From: Emticicia sp965283955
GTDB lineage: Bacteria; Bacteroidota; Bacteroidia; Cytophagales; Spirosomataceae
NCBI GenBank assembly: GCA_965283955.1
Contig: CBDIQW010000001.1
Coordinates: 2,666,001-2,730,000, forward strand
Direction: 5' to 3'
Length of the DNA: 64,000 nucleotides
Shown here: positions 16,484 to 26,282 of the stretch, piece by piece
Layout: every line of letters starts with the position of its first letter
How positions within the stretch are numbered: position 1 is the first letter of the stretch
The notes under the pieces: model-generated
What the model was told of the DNA's origin: nothing
The model's input: only the letters and a program-made list of their open reading frames with translations
Databases searched by the model: none
Program-made: the position numbers and the translations under genes

Positions 16484-19400
16484 ATGAAAAAACAACTACT
16501 ATTATTTATGCTGTTGATGTGTGCATCGGCAGTTCTTTATGCACAAAAAATATCGGGAAAAGTCACCTCCTCTAAAGAAGGCGTGTCATTACCTGGGGTT
16601 TCGGTGCAGGTAAAAGGCACAAACACGGGTACTAATACCAGTGCCGATGGTGCATTTAGTGTCAATGCTTCGGCTAACGCTACGCTTGTTTTTAGCTTTA
16701 TTGGCTACAAAACTCAAGAAATTAAAGTCGGAAACCAATCAGTTATCAATGTTTCGTTGGATGAAGATGCTCAACGCCTTGATGAGGTGGTCGTAACTGC
16801 TTTGGGTATCAAGAAAGAAGCTAAAAAACTGGGTTACGCTACCTCAACCGTAGGAAAAGACCAATTAACCGAGAATCGTACACCCAATCTGATGAATGCC
16901 TTAACAGGTAAAATCGCAGGGGTCAATATTTCAGGATTGGGAACTGGCCCTGCTGGGACCTCAAAAATCAGAATCAGAGGACAATCATCAATTTCGGGTC
17001 AGAATAACCCTTTAATTGTTGTTAATGGCGTGCCAATTGATAACACCAACTTTGGAACAAACCCTGGTAATGCGGGGGCTGATAATTCAATTGGCGTAAG
17101 AGGTGGTGGAAATACATCAGATGGTGGCGATGGTTTATCATCTATCAACCCTGATGATGTAGAAAGTATGACCGTGCTAAAAGGTGCTACTGCGGCGGCA
17201 CTCTATGGTTCTCGTGCAAAAGACGGTGTGATTATGATTACAACAAAATCAAGAGGCGATAACAAAGGTCTTGGCGTAACGTTTAACACTAACTTCACGA
17301 ATGAAACTCCTTTAGATTTTACAGATTACCAGTATGAATATGGTCAAGGCGAAAATGGTGTACGACCAACTGCGGCCAACCCAACGTCGGGTCAATGGTC
17401 GTTTGGTGAGAAGTTTCAACCTGGTATGACTCAAGTATTGTTCGATGGTGTAAGTGTTCCTTACGAGCCACAATATAATCGTATTCGTAAATTTTATCGT
17501 AACGGCCAAAACTTCACCAATACTATTTCATTGGCAAGTTCGGGCGAAAAGGGTGGCATGAATCTCTCTTTTTCAAATATGGACAATAAAGGTATTGTAC
17601 CGAATAATACTTTCAACAGAAAAACCCTCAATTTAGGTTTTTCATATAATTTATCGAAGAAGCTAAGTTTTGCAGGAAATATCAACTACTCTAACGAGTT
17701 TAATAGAAACCCACCAAACGTTGCCAATCAAGATAACTCGATTCCGACCGCCCTTTCAAATATGGCCAATTCTATGCCTTTGAGTTTGTTGGAAGAAAAG
17801 AAATTTAATGCCGCAGGAAATGAATACATCTATTCAAGATTCATGAATCGTACGAACCCGTATTTTACGCTATCGGAGCAATTTCAGAATATTCGTAGAG
17901 ATAGAATCTTTGGTAATGTTTCGGTAAAGTATAATCTTACTGATTGGCTATATATTCAAGGTCGTGTCGGACAAGATTTTTGGTCACGTGACCAAGAGTT
18001 CAATAACTTCGCAACGGGTACAGCCTCGTTGGCTGCCGCACCTGCGGGTTTTGTGAATGGTGCATTTACACAAGAATCGAGAAGATTTAGAGAAACCAAT
18101 GCCGATATCTTGATTGCTGCTTCAAAAACTTTCGGAGATTTTGGTGTTGATGTCAATCTTGGTGGAAATCAAATGTATCGTCGTTCGGATTTGAATTCTA
18201 CGGCTGTTCAGGATTTTGTTGTGAGAGGCTTATACACCGTTATGAATGGTCGTGTAAAAGACCCAATTTATGGTTTATCTGAAAGAGCCGTAAACTCAAT
18301 CTATGGTTCGAGTGAATTTTCATACAAAAACTTCTTATTCGTAAACGTAACCGCAAGAAATGACTGGTTTTCAACACTTTCACCAGAAAATCGTAGCATT
18401 TTATATCCATCAGTTTCGGCAAGTTATGTTTTCTCGCAGTCGTTCAATAATGTACCAAGTTGGTTAAATTTCGGAAAACTACGAGTTGCTTATGCCGAAG
18501 TAGGTAGCGATACCGACGTTTCGCCTTATTCTAACAATCTATTCTATGGTATCAACTCAAACTTGTTGAGTAATCCAGCAGGAGCAATGCAGCCAGTGGG
18601 TGGTTCGTCAGGAAATACACTTCCAAACGCTAACCTTCGTCCGATGCGTGCCTCAGAAAAAGAAGCAGGTATCGAGTTGAAAATGTTTAATAATCGAGTA
18701 GGTTTAGATTTTGCGGTTTACCAAAAAATTACGACTGACCAAATCGTTTCGGCACAAATCTCCGACGCTTCGGAGCTTTACCAGCACACTCATCAATAGC
18801 GGACGTAGCCGCACAAATGGTGCCGAGGCATTATTGAACTTAGTTCCTGTTAAAACCTCTGACTTCCAATGGGATATTACTCTAAATGGTTCTTATAATA
18901 AAACAAAAGTACTCAGCTTGTTGACAGACACCCCTGGCGAAAGAATTACGGTCGGAACACACGTTTTCAACGGAGAACTTCGCCAAGTAGTTGGTCAAGA
19001 AATGGGGCAGATTTATGGTTTCGGGTATCGTCGTGATGCCAATGGCCAACAGATTTTTGGTGCAAATGGTATTCCACTTCGCACAACCGACTTGATTTCT
19101 TATGGAAGTGCTTTACCAAAATGGGTAGGTGGTATCAATAACGCTTTTAACTATAAAGGAATTACTTTATCGGCATTGATTGATTTCAAATTAGGAAACA
19201 TGATGTTATCGGGTTCAAACTTCAACCTTTACCGTCATGGTTTACATAAAAATACCCTTGTTGGTCGTGATACTGGTGGTGTTATCGGTGTTGGTGTAAA
19301 CGAAAAAGGCGAGCCAAATACAGTAAAAGCAAACGTACAAGATTATTGGTCGGTAGTTCGTTCATTAGCTCTCATCGAACCAGTTGTTTACAACGGAGGT

Positions 19401-19640
19401 TTCTGGAAATTACGTCAGATTACGGTTGGCTATGACTTCACGAAGTTTCTTCCTAAAAACTCAGTCATCAAAGGAGCAAAACTTAGCTTAGTGGCCAATA
19501 ATGTATTATTACTCAAAAAATGGGTAGATAATATCGACCCAGAATCGTTTGGTTATTCTTCTGATAACCTTGTTGGTATGGAGTCGCACGGTTTACCAAC
19601 CACTCGAAGCATGGGCTTTAATTTGAATGTGAAGTTTTAA
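16484..19640 (+). CDS. SusC-type TonB-linked outer membrane protein, frameshifted
   Basis: SusC/RagA-type importer of the outer membrane, working with the SusD lipoprotein that follows. It has a signal peptide (1-20, LYAQ), CarboxypepD_reg-like domain (about 22-105), the SusC plug signature (about 110-250, with SIRGQSS-like and LKGATAAALYGSRAKDG) and a barrel. The frame breaks near 18774: removing one A there changes TCGGAGCTTTACC into S-G-F-T and joins the parts into 1051 residues, a normal SusC length. The first part ends at 18799; the remainder is open to 19640. Conservation continues unbroken on both sides, so either a base-calling error or a very recent mutation is likely. Confidence 0.9.
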
Positions 19641-19681
19641 GCCCCAGAAGTCTAAGTAATCAATTTAAAAATGAATTTGAA

Positions 19682-21205
19682 ATGAAAAATATAGTAAAAG
19701 CTTTATTGTTATCTATTCCGTTTTGGGGGCTAACAAGCTGCGATAAAGGTTTCGACGAACTGAATATCAATAAAACAGCCGCAACATCTGTAAACCCAGT
19801 TTTTATTCTCAATAATGCGACCATCAATAGCACATATGCTCCTGGTACAGTTATCTATGAACTTGGTATCGTGCAACAAATGGTATCCCCCAACTCTGGG
19901 GTTTTAACGGGAGCAAACTTTAATCAAGATAGCCGTGATAATACGGTTCAGAACTGGCAAAAATATTACCGTACAGTTATCAGAAATACGCAAGATGTAA
20001 TCGACCAAACAAAAGATGTGCCTGCACGTTCGAACCTCTACAATATGGCTCGTATTTTACAAGCATACGCTTATATGGTGACTACTGACTCGTACGGAGA
20101 TATTCCTTATGTAGATGCAGCCAAAGGCTATACACAGCAAATTGTATTGCCTAAATATGATACCCAACAAGCTATTTATGCCGCAATAATCAAAGAATTA
20201 ACTGATGCTTCAACTGCCTTAGATGCTGCAAAAACCGTAGAAGCAGCTGATGTTTTATATGGTGGAAACATAGCTTTATGGAAAAAATTTGCTAATTCTC
20301 TTTTGCTTCGTGCGGGTATGCGTCTGAGCAAAGTAGATGCCGCACAAGCACAGTCGGTTGTGGGCAGAGCTTTAGCAGCTGGCGTAATGGAAGTAAATAC
20401 CGAAAATGCAATGGTTCGCCACGATGCCAACTATGTAAATGCCGTAGGAAATATGCTCAACTCAACTGAAGCAGCTAATATTTATATGGCAGCTCCATTT
20501 GTTGATTACTTGAAGAAAACAAACGACCCTCGTTTGAAATCAATTGCAGTTCGATACGTAGGAGCGAAGTCTGGCCCCGAGCAAGTAGCGTCAAGAGCAA
20601 GCTCCGAACCAGCCGTACAAATAGGAATGCCTTTTGGCTTTGATAATAGTACTATCTCGGCCGAAGTGACAAAGAATAAATTGGCGAGCTTCTATGATTT
20701 TACACAAGTAGATAGAACTCGCATGGCAAAAAATACTGCTCCAAATTTCTTGGTGACGGCTGCTCAAACGCAACTCTTGCTGGCAGAAGCTGCCCAAAAA
20801 GGCTGGGTAACAGGCTCAACGGCAGAAGCATACTTCAACAAAGGCGTTAGACTCCACATGGAACAACTGGCCAGTTATGATGCAAATTCAGCCGTTGCTC
20901 CCGCTGCAATTACAGCATATTTGACAGAAAATCCATTTAAAACTGCTACTGCCTTAGAGCAAATCAATACGCAATATTGGATAGCTTCGTTTTTAAATGG
21001 CCCTGAAGCTTTTGCCAATTTCAGAAGAAGTGGTTTCCCTGTGCTTACGCCAAATCCTTTCCCTGGAAAAGCAATTAAAGGCACATTTATTCGTCGTCTA
21101 ACCTATCCAAACTCCGAAATTTCGGTTAATAGTGTCAACGTAAAAGAAGCCATCGGCCGTCAAGGAGCAGATGACTTAGACACCAAAGTTTGGTGGGATA
21201 AATAA
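19682..21205 (+). CDS. SusD/RagB family lipoprotein (SusD-like_2)
   Basis: Surface lipoprotein of 507 residues that caps the SusC channel and binds the nutrient. The lipobox LTSC places the lipidated Cys near residue 20. The helical repeats, the DVIDQT and ARILQAYAYMVTTDSYGDIPY segments and the C-terminal FRRSGFP(V) block are typical of the SusD-like_2 group. It begins 41 nt after susC, the classic paired arrangement. The glycan-binding residues cannot be assigned by eye. Confidence 0.93.
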   Translation: MKNIVKALLLSIPFWGLTSCDKGFDELNINKTAATSVNPVFILNNATINSTYAPGTVIYELGIVQQMVSPNSGVLTGANFNQDSRDNTVQNWQKYYRTVIRNTQDVIDQTKDVPARSNLYNMARILQAYAYMVTTDSYGDIPYVDAAKGYTQQIVLPKYDTQQAIYAAIIKELTDASTALDAAKTVEAADVLYGGNIALWKKFANSLLLRAGMRLSKVDAAQAQSVVGRALAAGVMEVNTENAMVRHDANYVNAVGNMLNSTEAANIYMAAPFVDYLKKTNDPRLKSIAVRYVGAKSGPEQVASRASSEPAVQIGMPFGFDNSTISAEVTKNKLASFYDFTQVDRTRMAKNTAPNFLVTAAQTQLLLAEAAQKGWVTGSTAEAYFNKGVRLHMEQLASYDANSAVAPAAITAYLTENPFKTATALEQINTQYWIASFLNGPEAFANFRRSGFPVLTPNPFPGKAIKGTFIRRLTYPNSEISVNSVNVKEAIGRQGADDLDTKVWWDK

Positions 21206-21326
21206 GCCATTTTTCAAGAACCCTATCAATAAATCAGGAGAAATTATTCAATTATCCGAATTTGTTGGTAGGGTTTCGTATTTTTATGGCACTAATCAAA
21301 ATATATATAAAATTTTAGTAGAAATT

Positions 21327-22229
21327 ATGCAAATCGGACTCGTAGGACTCGGTAAAATGGGTTATAATTTGGCTCTAAATCTCAGAAACAACAATTACGA
21401 AGTAGTTGCTCATGATGTAAACGAAGCATCGGTTGATAAAATCGGAGAAGAAGGCGGTATTTTGGGTGCATATTCATTAGAAAGTCTATGTAGTAAACTC
21501 AAAGGGCGTAGAGTAATTTGGTTGATGGTGCCATCGGGCGAAATCGTAGATGGTGTTATTGAAGAATTAAGCGAGTATTTGAAGCCAAAAGACATTGTTA
21601 TTGATGGTGGAAACTCAAATTTTAAAGATTCAGTAAGAAGATATAACACCCTAAAAGCCAAACAAATTGAGTTTCTTGATTGCGGCACAAGCGGCGGCAC
21701 AAGCGGAGCATTAAACGGTGCTTGCACCATGATTGGTGGCGATAAATCCACTTTTGAATATGTTGAGAAAGTTTTCAAAGACATTTCTCTCGAAAACGGT
21801 TATTTATATACAGGTGAGGCAGGTAGCGGACATTTCGTAAAAATGGTGCATAACGGCATCGAATACGGCATGATGCAAGCCATTGCCGAAGGTTTTGAAG
21901 TCTTTGAAAAATCGAACTACGACCTTGATTTTGAAGCAGTTGCCAAACTTTTTAATAATGGTTCGGTGGTGCGTGGTTGGTTGATGGAATTGACCGAAAA
22001 TGCTTTCAGAAAAGATGCAAAACTTGATGCCATCAAAGGTATTATGCACTCGTCAGGCGAAGGCAAATGGACACTCGAAACTGCTCTTGATATGGGAGTT
22101 GCTACGCCAGTAATCGCACTTTCGTTGATGATGCGTTATCGTTCACAACAAACTGATACTTTTTCAGGAAAAGTTGTGGCAGCTCTAAGAAATGAATTTG
22201 GCGGACACGCAGTGGAAAAGAATGAGTGA
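21327..22229 (+). CDS. gnd: 6-phosphogluconate dehydrogenase, short decarboxylating form
   Basis: Converts 6-phosphogluconate to ribulose-5-phosphate, CO2 and reduced cofactor. At 300 residues it is the short tetrameric class, often NAD-preferring, rather than the ~470-residue dimeric form. It has GLVGLGKMGYNLA at 4-16, DGGNSNFKDSVRR near 95, the CGTSGGTSGA substrate loop and the catalytic Lys in GHFVKMVHNGIEYG. It follows susD by 121 bp and directly precedes gluconokinase, whose product is its substrate. The stop codon and the three codons before it lie in the left arm of a 19-bp inverted repeat (22219-22237). Confidence 0.94.
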   Translation: MQIGLVGLGKMGYNLALNLRNNNYEVVAHDVNEASVDKIGEEGGILGAYSLESLCSKLKGRRVIWLMVPSGEIVDGVIEELSEYLKPKDIVIDGGNSNFKDSVRRYNTLKAKQIEFLDCGTSGGTSGALNGACTMIGGDKSTFEYVEKVFKDISLENGYLYTGEAGSGHFVKMVHNGIEYGMMQAIAEGFEVFEKSNYDLDFEAVAKLFNNGSVVRGWLMELTENAFRKDAKLDAIKGIMHSSGEGKWTLETALDMGVATPVIALSLMMRYRSQQTDTFSGKVVAALRNEFGGHAVEKNE

Positions 22230-22320
22230 ATGATAGAGTTTTGAATGATAGAATATTTTGTAAAATCTTTATTCTATCATTCACTCATTCTATCATTCAA
22301 AATTATGTGTCACTCATTCA
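22219..22320. repeat. Inverted ATTCACTC repeat between gnd and gluconokinase
   Basis: A perfect 19-bp inverted repeat joins 22219-22237 with 22273-22291; a second, overlapping one of 16 bp joins 22239-22254 with 22287-22302. The two pairings cannot form at once. The words match the repeat at 15402-15472, sharing 20 identical bases. The left arm covers the gnd stop codon and the right arms lie just before the kinase start. Confidence 0.9.
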
Positions 22321-22333
22321 AAATTCTTTTCAA

Positions 22334-23767
22334 TTGTACTTCACAGGACTTGACATAGGCACAACCAGTACAAAAGCCGTTGTTTTTGATATTTCGGGCA
22401 AAGTTCTGACACAAAAGAGCATTTCCTACGAAATGTTTCACCATCAACCCAATTGGAGTGAGCAAAATCCAGACGAAATTTACGAAGCTGTTGAACAATG
22501 CTTGGCTTTTTTGGATAAACGCTCCTTACTCGAAACACTGAGTATGTCATCAGCCATGCACAGCATTATGGCGGTTGATGAAAACGGAAAACCTCTCACA
22601 AACCTAATCGTTTGGGCAGATAACCGTGCCATTGAAATTGGTAGTGAATTAAAAGCAAGTAGCGAGGGCAAAGAAATCTATCACCGAACGGGTACGCCTA
22701 TTCATCCCTTTTCGTTTCTCTGTAAAATTTTGTGGTTGAAAGAAAACGAACCCGAAGTTTTCGCAAAAGCCCATAAATTTATTGGCATCAAAGAATATGT
22801 ATGGCACAAAATCTTTGGTGAATATGAAATAGATGAATCGCTTGCCTCGGCTACGGGTATGATGAATATCCAAGATTTACATTGGGATACTAAAGCCTTA
22901 GATTTGGTGGGAATTGGGGAGGAAAAGCTACCCAAAATAGTCCCGACTACATTTTCAAGGGAGAGAATAAACGCTGGCAGGGTTTTGACCCCTGACAGCG
23001 TTACTCGTTTCTTCATCGGCGGAGCTGATGACTCTCTGGCTAATCTTGGTACTGGAGCAATGGGAAAAAGTAAGTTGGCTTTTACAATGGGGACGAGCGG
23101 AGCCGTCAGAATTTGTGTGGACGAATATTACACTGACCCACAAATGCGAACCTTCAATTATTTACTTACCTCAACTCAGCACGTTGTTGGCGGAGCAACA
23201 AATAATGGTGCGGTAGTGCTGCAATGGCTAAAAGAACAAATCTTACAAACCAGCATTTCGACCGAAGACTTGATAGAAAAGGCTCAAAAAATAACCGCAG
23301 GAGCAGAAAACCTCCTGTTTCTACCTTATATTCTGGGAGAAAGAGCTCCAGTTTGGAATGCCAACGCCAAAGGTGTTTTTTTCGGGTTAAGTATCAATCA
23401 CACCCAAGCTCATCTAACTCGTGCCGTTATGGAAGGGTTGATTTTGAATCTCTATTCGGTCGGGAAAGTATTGATGGAGAAATTTCCCGTTGATGAAATC
23501 TGTGCCAGCGGAGGTTTTGCCAAAAGTGATTTTTGGTTACAACTCGTAGCCGATGTTTTTCAGAAAAAAGTCGTCATCACTGATAATGTTGAAGGTTCGG
23601 CTTGGGGAGCTGTGCTTTTAGCATTAAAAGCCTTAGGTTTGGAAGCAAAAACTTCAGCCCAGACCACCTCAAAAGTATTTTTACCCGATACCACAAAAGC
23701 CGAACTTTACGACCAATTACACCAAAAGTTTGAGCGTTTGTATCTAAAACTCCAAGACGAATTCTAA
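22334..23767 (+). CDS. gntK: FGGY family gluconokinase
   Basis: ATP-dependent gluconokinase-like FGGY enzyme, 477 residues from the chosen TTG start at 22334 (reading MYFTGLDIGTTSTK). A GTG at 22226 overlapping the gnd stop, or a GTG at 22307, would add only repeat-encoded residues (FTHSII). Motifs are SSAMHSIMAVDENGK, VWADNRA, GTPIHPFSFLCKILW, the catalytic Asp in GGADDSLANLGTG and GERAPVWNANAKG. Its gluconate-6-phosphate product feeds gnd next door, which supports the assignment. Codons for NAGRVLTPDSV (22970-23002) are a near-perfect palindrome, described as a separate feature. A strong terminator follows. Confidence 0.87.
   Translation: MYFTGLDIGTTSTKAVVFDISGKVLTQKSISYEMFHHQPNWSEQNPDEIYEAVEQCLAFLDKRSLLETLSMSSAMHSIMAVDENGKPLTNLIVWADNRAIEIGSELKASSEGKEIYHRTGTPIHPFSFLCKILWLKENEPEVFAKAHKFIGIKEYVWHKIFGEYEIDESLASATGMMNIQDLHWDTKALDLVGIGEEKLPKIVPTTFSRERINAGRVLTPDSVTRFFIGGADDSLANLGTGAMGKSKLAFTMGTSGAVRICVDEYYTDPQMRTFNYLLTSTQHVVGGATNNGAVVLQWLKEQILQTSISTEDLIEKAQKITAGAENLLFLPYILGERAPVWNANAKGVFFGLSINHTQAHLTRAVMEGLILNLYSVGKVLMEKFPVDEICASGGFAKSDFWLQLVADVFQKKVVITDNVEGSAWGAVLLALKALGLEAKTSAQTTSKVFLPDTTKAELYDQLHQKFERLYLKLQDEF
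22970..23002. repeat. Palindrome inside the gluconokinase coding sequence
   Basis: AACGCTG (22970-22976) pairs with 22996-23002, then after one mismatch CAGGG (22978-22982) pairs with 22990-22994, leaving a 7-nt loop: 12 of 13 pairs. It is in frame and encodes a variable linker before the catalytic GGADD motif. It looks like the intergenic palindromes of this window rather than ordinary coding DNA. Confidence 0.7.
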
Positions 23768-23787
23768 AATACGGTTCATCTTACTCT

Positions 23788-23837
23788 CCGAGCGATTATT
23801 CAATGTTATATTTCATTAAATAATCGCTCGGTTTTTT
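23788..23837 (+). terminator. Terminator after gluconokinase
   Basis: CCGAGCGATTATT (23788-23800) pairs perfectly with 23819-23831 and is followed by six T. It closes the susC-susD-gnd-gntK unit. Confidence 0.92.
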
Positions 23838-23895
23838 GTTGGAATCAAATAAATGATGCAAATTCATTGCTTAAAACTATTCATTTATTCTGACC

Positions 23896-24704
23896 ATGAA
23901 TCGCAAAGACTTTATCAAACAAATATCATTTGCTACATTCCTATTGGCCGATGGCAGTATAATTCCTGCATTTGCCGAAAACCTTTCTTCCAAAAAATCA
24001 AAACTTCGTTTCGTAGTTGCTTCTGATGGTCATTTTGGTCAACCGAAAACTGACTATAAAACACACTTCGAGACTTTCATCAATAATGTCAATGCCCAAC
24101 ACCGTGAGCAAAAATTTGATTTTTGCGTAATCAATGGCGATATTATTCACGATGATATAAATTTCTTATCAACCGCCAAAAGTCTTTTGATGACCTCGAA
24201 ATGCCTTATTTCGTTACACAAGGCAATCACGACCACGCTACGCCCGAGCAATGGGAGCGTGTATGGGGTGTACCTGTCAACTACGATTATGTGTTAGGAA
24301 ACAATGCCTTTTTGTTCGGTACAACTTCAAACGTAGAAGGAAAATATCTTCCACCGAACATCGAATGGTTTAAATCAAAACTCGATGAACATAAAAAGAA
24401 GAAAAATATCTTTATTTTCATACATATTACGCCCGTAAAATGGACTGATAATGCGGTAGATAGTAGAGAGTTTCAAGAATTATTGAAGCAATATAAAAAT
24501 GTTAGAGCAGTTTTCAACGGCCATGACCACGACCAAGAAAATGTAAAAACGCATGAGGGAATTCCGTATATGTTCGACTCTCACATTGGCGGAAATTGGG
24601 GAACAAGCTACAGAGGCTACAGAATCGTAGAATTACAGAAGGAAAACAAACTTCTGACCTACATCATGAACCCAACAACTAAAATCAACGAAGCAACTGT
24701 GTAA
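23896..24704 (+). CDS. Exported metallophosphoesterase, frameshifted
   Basis: Calcineurin-like phosphoesterase with a signal peptide (about 1-27, ending AFA), so probably periplasmic. The metal-binding motifs are all present but split between two frames: SDGHFG and NGDIIHDD in the first part, GNHDHA and FNGHDHDQ in the second. The break lies at the T4 run 24185-24188; one more T gives the continuous S-L-F-D-D-L-E-M-P and a full protein of 269 residues. The visible first part ends at 24297. The substrate is unknown; related exported enzymes cleave phosphodiesters or nucleotides. Confidence 0.85.
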
Positions 24705-25045
24705 TTTAAAGACAAACTCATTTTCAAGTTTAGCAATAAAAGTTTCTAAATAGAAATATTAGAAAAATAAATAAAAGAGATACCTTGAATGAATCTTACA
24801 CGCCGTTTGAAAAATTTGGCGAAGGTATTATTGAGGTTCTTTAAAATTTACCCAAATTTTTCAATCGGACCGCCGAAGCGGAGGTGATTGTAAGATTCGT
24901 GTTTTTTTGTTACTTTTTTTCAAAAAAAAGTAAGGTAATGTATTGGTAATCATACTTATATCCTTCCTTTTTATTAGCAAAACTACATATAGCTACTTTA
25001 GAAAATTAAACAATAACTTATAATATTCAACCTTATAACAAACTA
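24705..25045. other. Gene-free region with structured element
   Basis: A 341-bp stretch between the phosphoesterase and the NHL protein has no convincing reading frame. It contains the nested inverted-repeat element at 24791-24898 and the AT palindrome at 24910-24933. The last 100 bp are AT-rich and probably hold the promoter of the next gene, but no clear TAnnTTTG box is visible. Confidence 0.6.
24791..24933. repeat. Nested inverted-repeat element (possible MITE or structured RNA)
   Basis: Outer arms GAATCTTACA (24791-24800) and 24889-24898 are perfect. Inside, 24803-24819 pairs with 24852-24868 (16 of 17), and CCGC/GCGG closes a CGAA tetraloop at 24870-24881. The result is a three-stem, cloverleaf-like shape of 108 nt. 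An adjoining palindrome (24910-24920 with 24923-24933) reads TTACTTTTTTT and its complement. It could be a non-autonomous mobile element or a structured transcript end. Confidence 0.6.
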
Positions 25046-26095
25046 ATGAATGAATTTTTAACTCGTCGAAATTTCTTAAAGATTACAGGAATCACGACCG
25101 CTATCTCGGCTTTTCCAGAAGTCAGTTTTGGCAAAAACGATGAAATCATCATCGGACACAACACACACAAATACCGAGTAAAAGTTGGTTGGGGTGTTTT
25201 GGATGCTGGGAAAAACCCCGTAAACGACTGCCACGAAATGGTAGAAGATGCCAAAGGTCGCCTAATTATGCTTGGCAACGAAACCAAAAACAATGTTTTG
25301 ATTTATGATAAGTCGGGAAAACTACTCGAAACGTGGGGAACTACCTACATTGGCGGTCACGGACTTACGCTCTTAAATGAAGGTGGAGAACAGTTTTTGT
25401 TGATTTGCGATACCGACCGCCATCAAGTTATCAAGACAGATTTAAAAGGAAAAGAGATTTTCAAGATAGAATATCCAAAAGAAACGGGCGTTTATGACCA
25501 CCCTGCTCAGTTTAAACCAACCGAAAGTGCCGTAAATCCTGCCAATGGAGATATTTTTGTAACGGATGGTTATGGTCTGAACTACGTCATTCAATACGAT
25601 TCAAAAGGTAAGTACATTCGTCATTGGGGCGGTGGAGGCGATGGTCTTGACAAATTTAAGTGCAATCACGGCGTAGTGGTTGATACCCGAAATAAGCAAA
25701 ACCCAACGCTGATTGTGACTTCAAGAATCGAAAATTGTTGGAAACGTTTTACACTCGATGGTAAGTATCTTTCAACGATTGCCTTGCCAGGCACTTACAT
25801 TTGTCGCCCTGTAATCAAAGGTGAAAATCTTTACGGTGCAGCTTTCCGCTCAACGTCAGATTCTTATCCAAACTCAGGTTATATCACGATTTTGGATAAA
25901 AACGACCGAGTTGTTTCGACCCCAGGCGGAAGTGAGCCAATTTATCAAAACAATCAACTTCAAGAACAACGCAAACAAGACCCATTTAAGGTTTTCTTGC
26001 ACCCACACGATGTTTGCGTAGATAGCAATGATAATATTTATGTGCCACAGTGGGCTTCTCGTAAAACCTATCCGATTATGTTGGAGCGAGTTTAG
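25046..26095 (+). CDS. Tat-exported NHL-repeat protein
   Basis: A 349-residue protein with a twin-arginine signal (TRRNFLKITG, residues 6-15), so it is probably exported folded to the periplasm. The rest is made of NHL-like blades, with repeated DxxGRLIML-, NGDIFVTDGYG- and DSNDNIYVPQW-type strands, forming a six-bladed propeller without an obvious catalytic motif. Related proteins are often annotated as NHL or 6-bladed beta-propeller hydrolase-like proteins near sugar-metabolism genes. The ligand is unknown. It is separated from its neighbours by repeat-rich DNA on both sides. Confidence 0.85.
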   Translation: MNEFLTRRNFLKITGITTAISAFPEVSFGKNDEIIIGHNTHKYRVKVGWGVLDAGKNPVNDCHEMVEDAKGRLIMLGNETKNNVLIYDKSGKLLETWGTTYIGGHGLTLLNEGGEQFLLICDTDRHQVIKTDLKGKEIFKIEYPKETGVYDHPAQFKPTESAVNPANGDIFVTDGYGLNYVIQYDSKGKYIRHWGGGGDGLDKFKCNHGVVVDTRNKQNPTLIVTSRIENCWKRFTLDGKYLSTIALPGTYICRPVIKGENLYGAAFRSTSDSYPNSGYITILDKNDRVVSTPGGSEPIYQNNQLQEQRKQDPFKVFLHPHDVCVDSNDNIYVPQWASRKTYPIMLERV

Positions 26096-26134
26096 TGCAT
26101 ATTCAACCTTTGAGTAAAGAACAAGTTAAATTAA

Positions 26135-26228
26135 CCACGAAGTTTCACAAAGTTTAGCACGGAGTTCCTCGGACGTATACAAAAAACTCTGTGAAACTCC
26201 GTGTTCAAACTCATTTTTTACTCCGTGG
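26135..26228. repeat. CACGGAGTT/AACTCCGTG iterated-word repeat
   Basis: Variants of CACGGAGTTTCAC alternate with their complement. CACGGAGTT (26158-26166) pairs with 26195-26203 perfectly, GTTTCACA (26142-26149) with 26190-26197, and the ends CCACGAAGT (26135-26143) with 26220-26228 at 8 of 9. Several pairings exclude each other. It follows the NHL gene by 40 nt and may end its transcript. Confidence 0.7.
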
Positions 26229-26282
26229 TGAAAAAATAAACCTAAATCCTGCCGCTAACTTCTTCAAATACCCCAAACGAAC

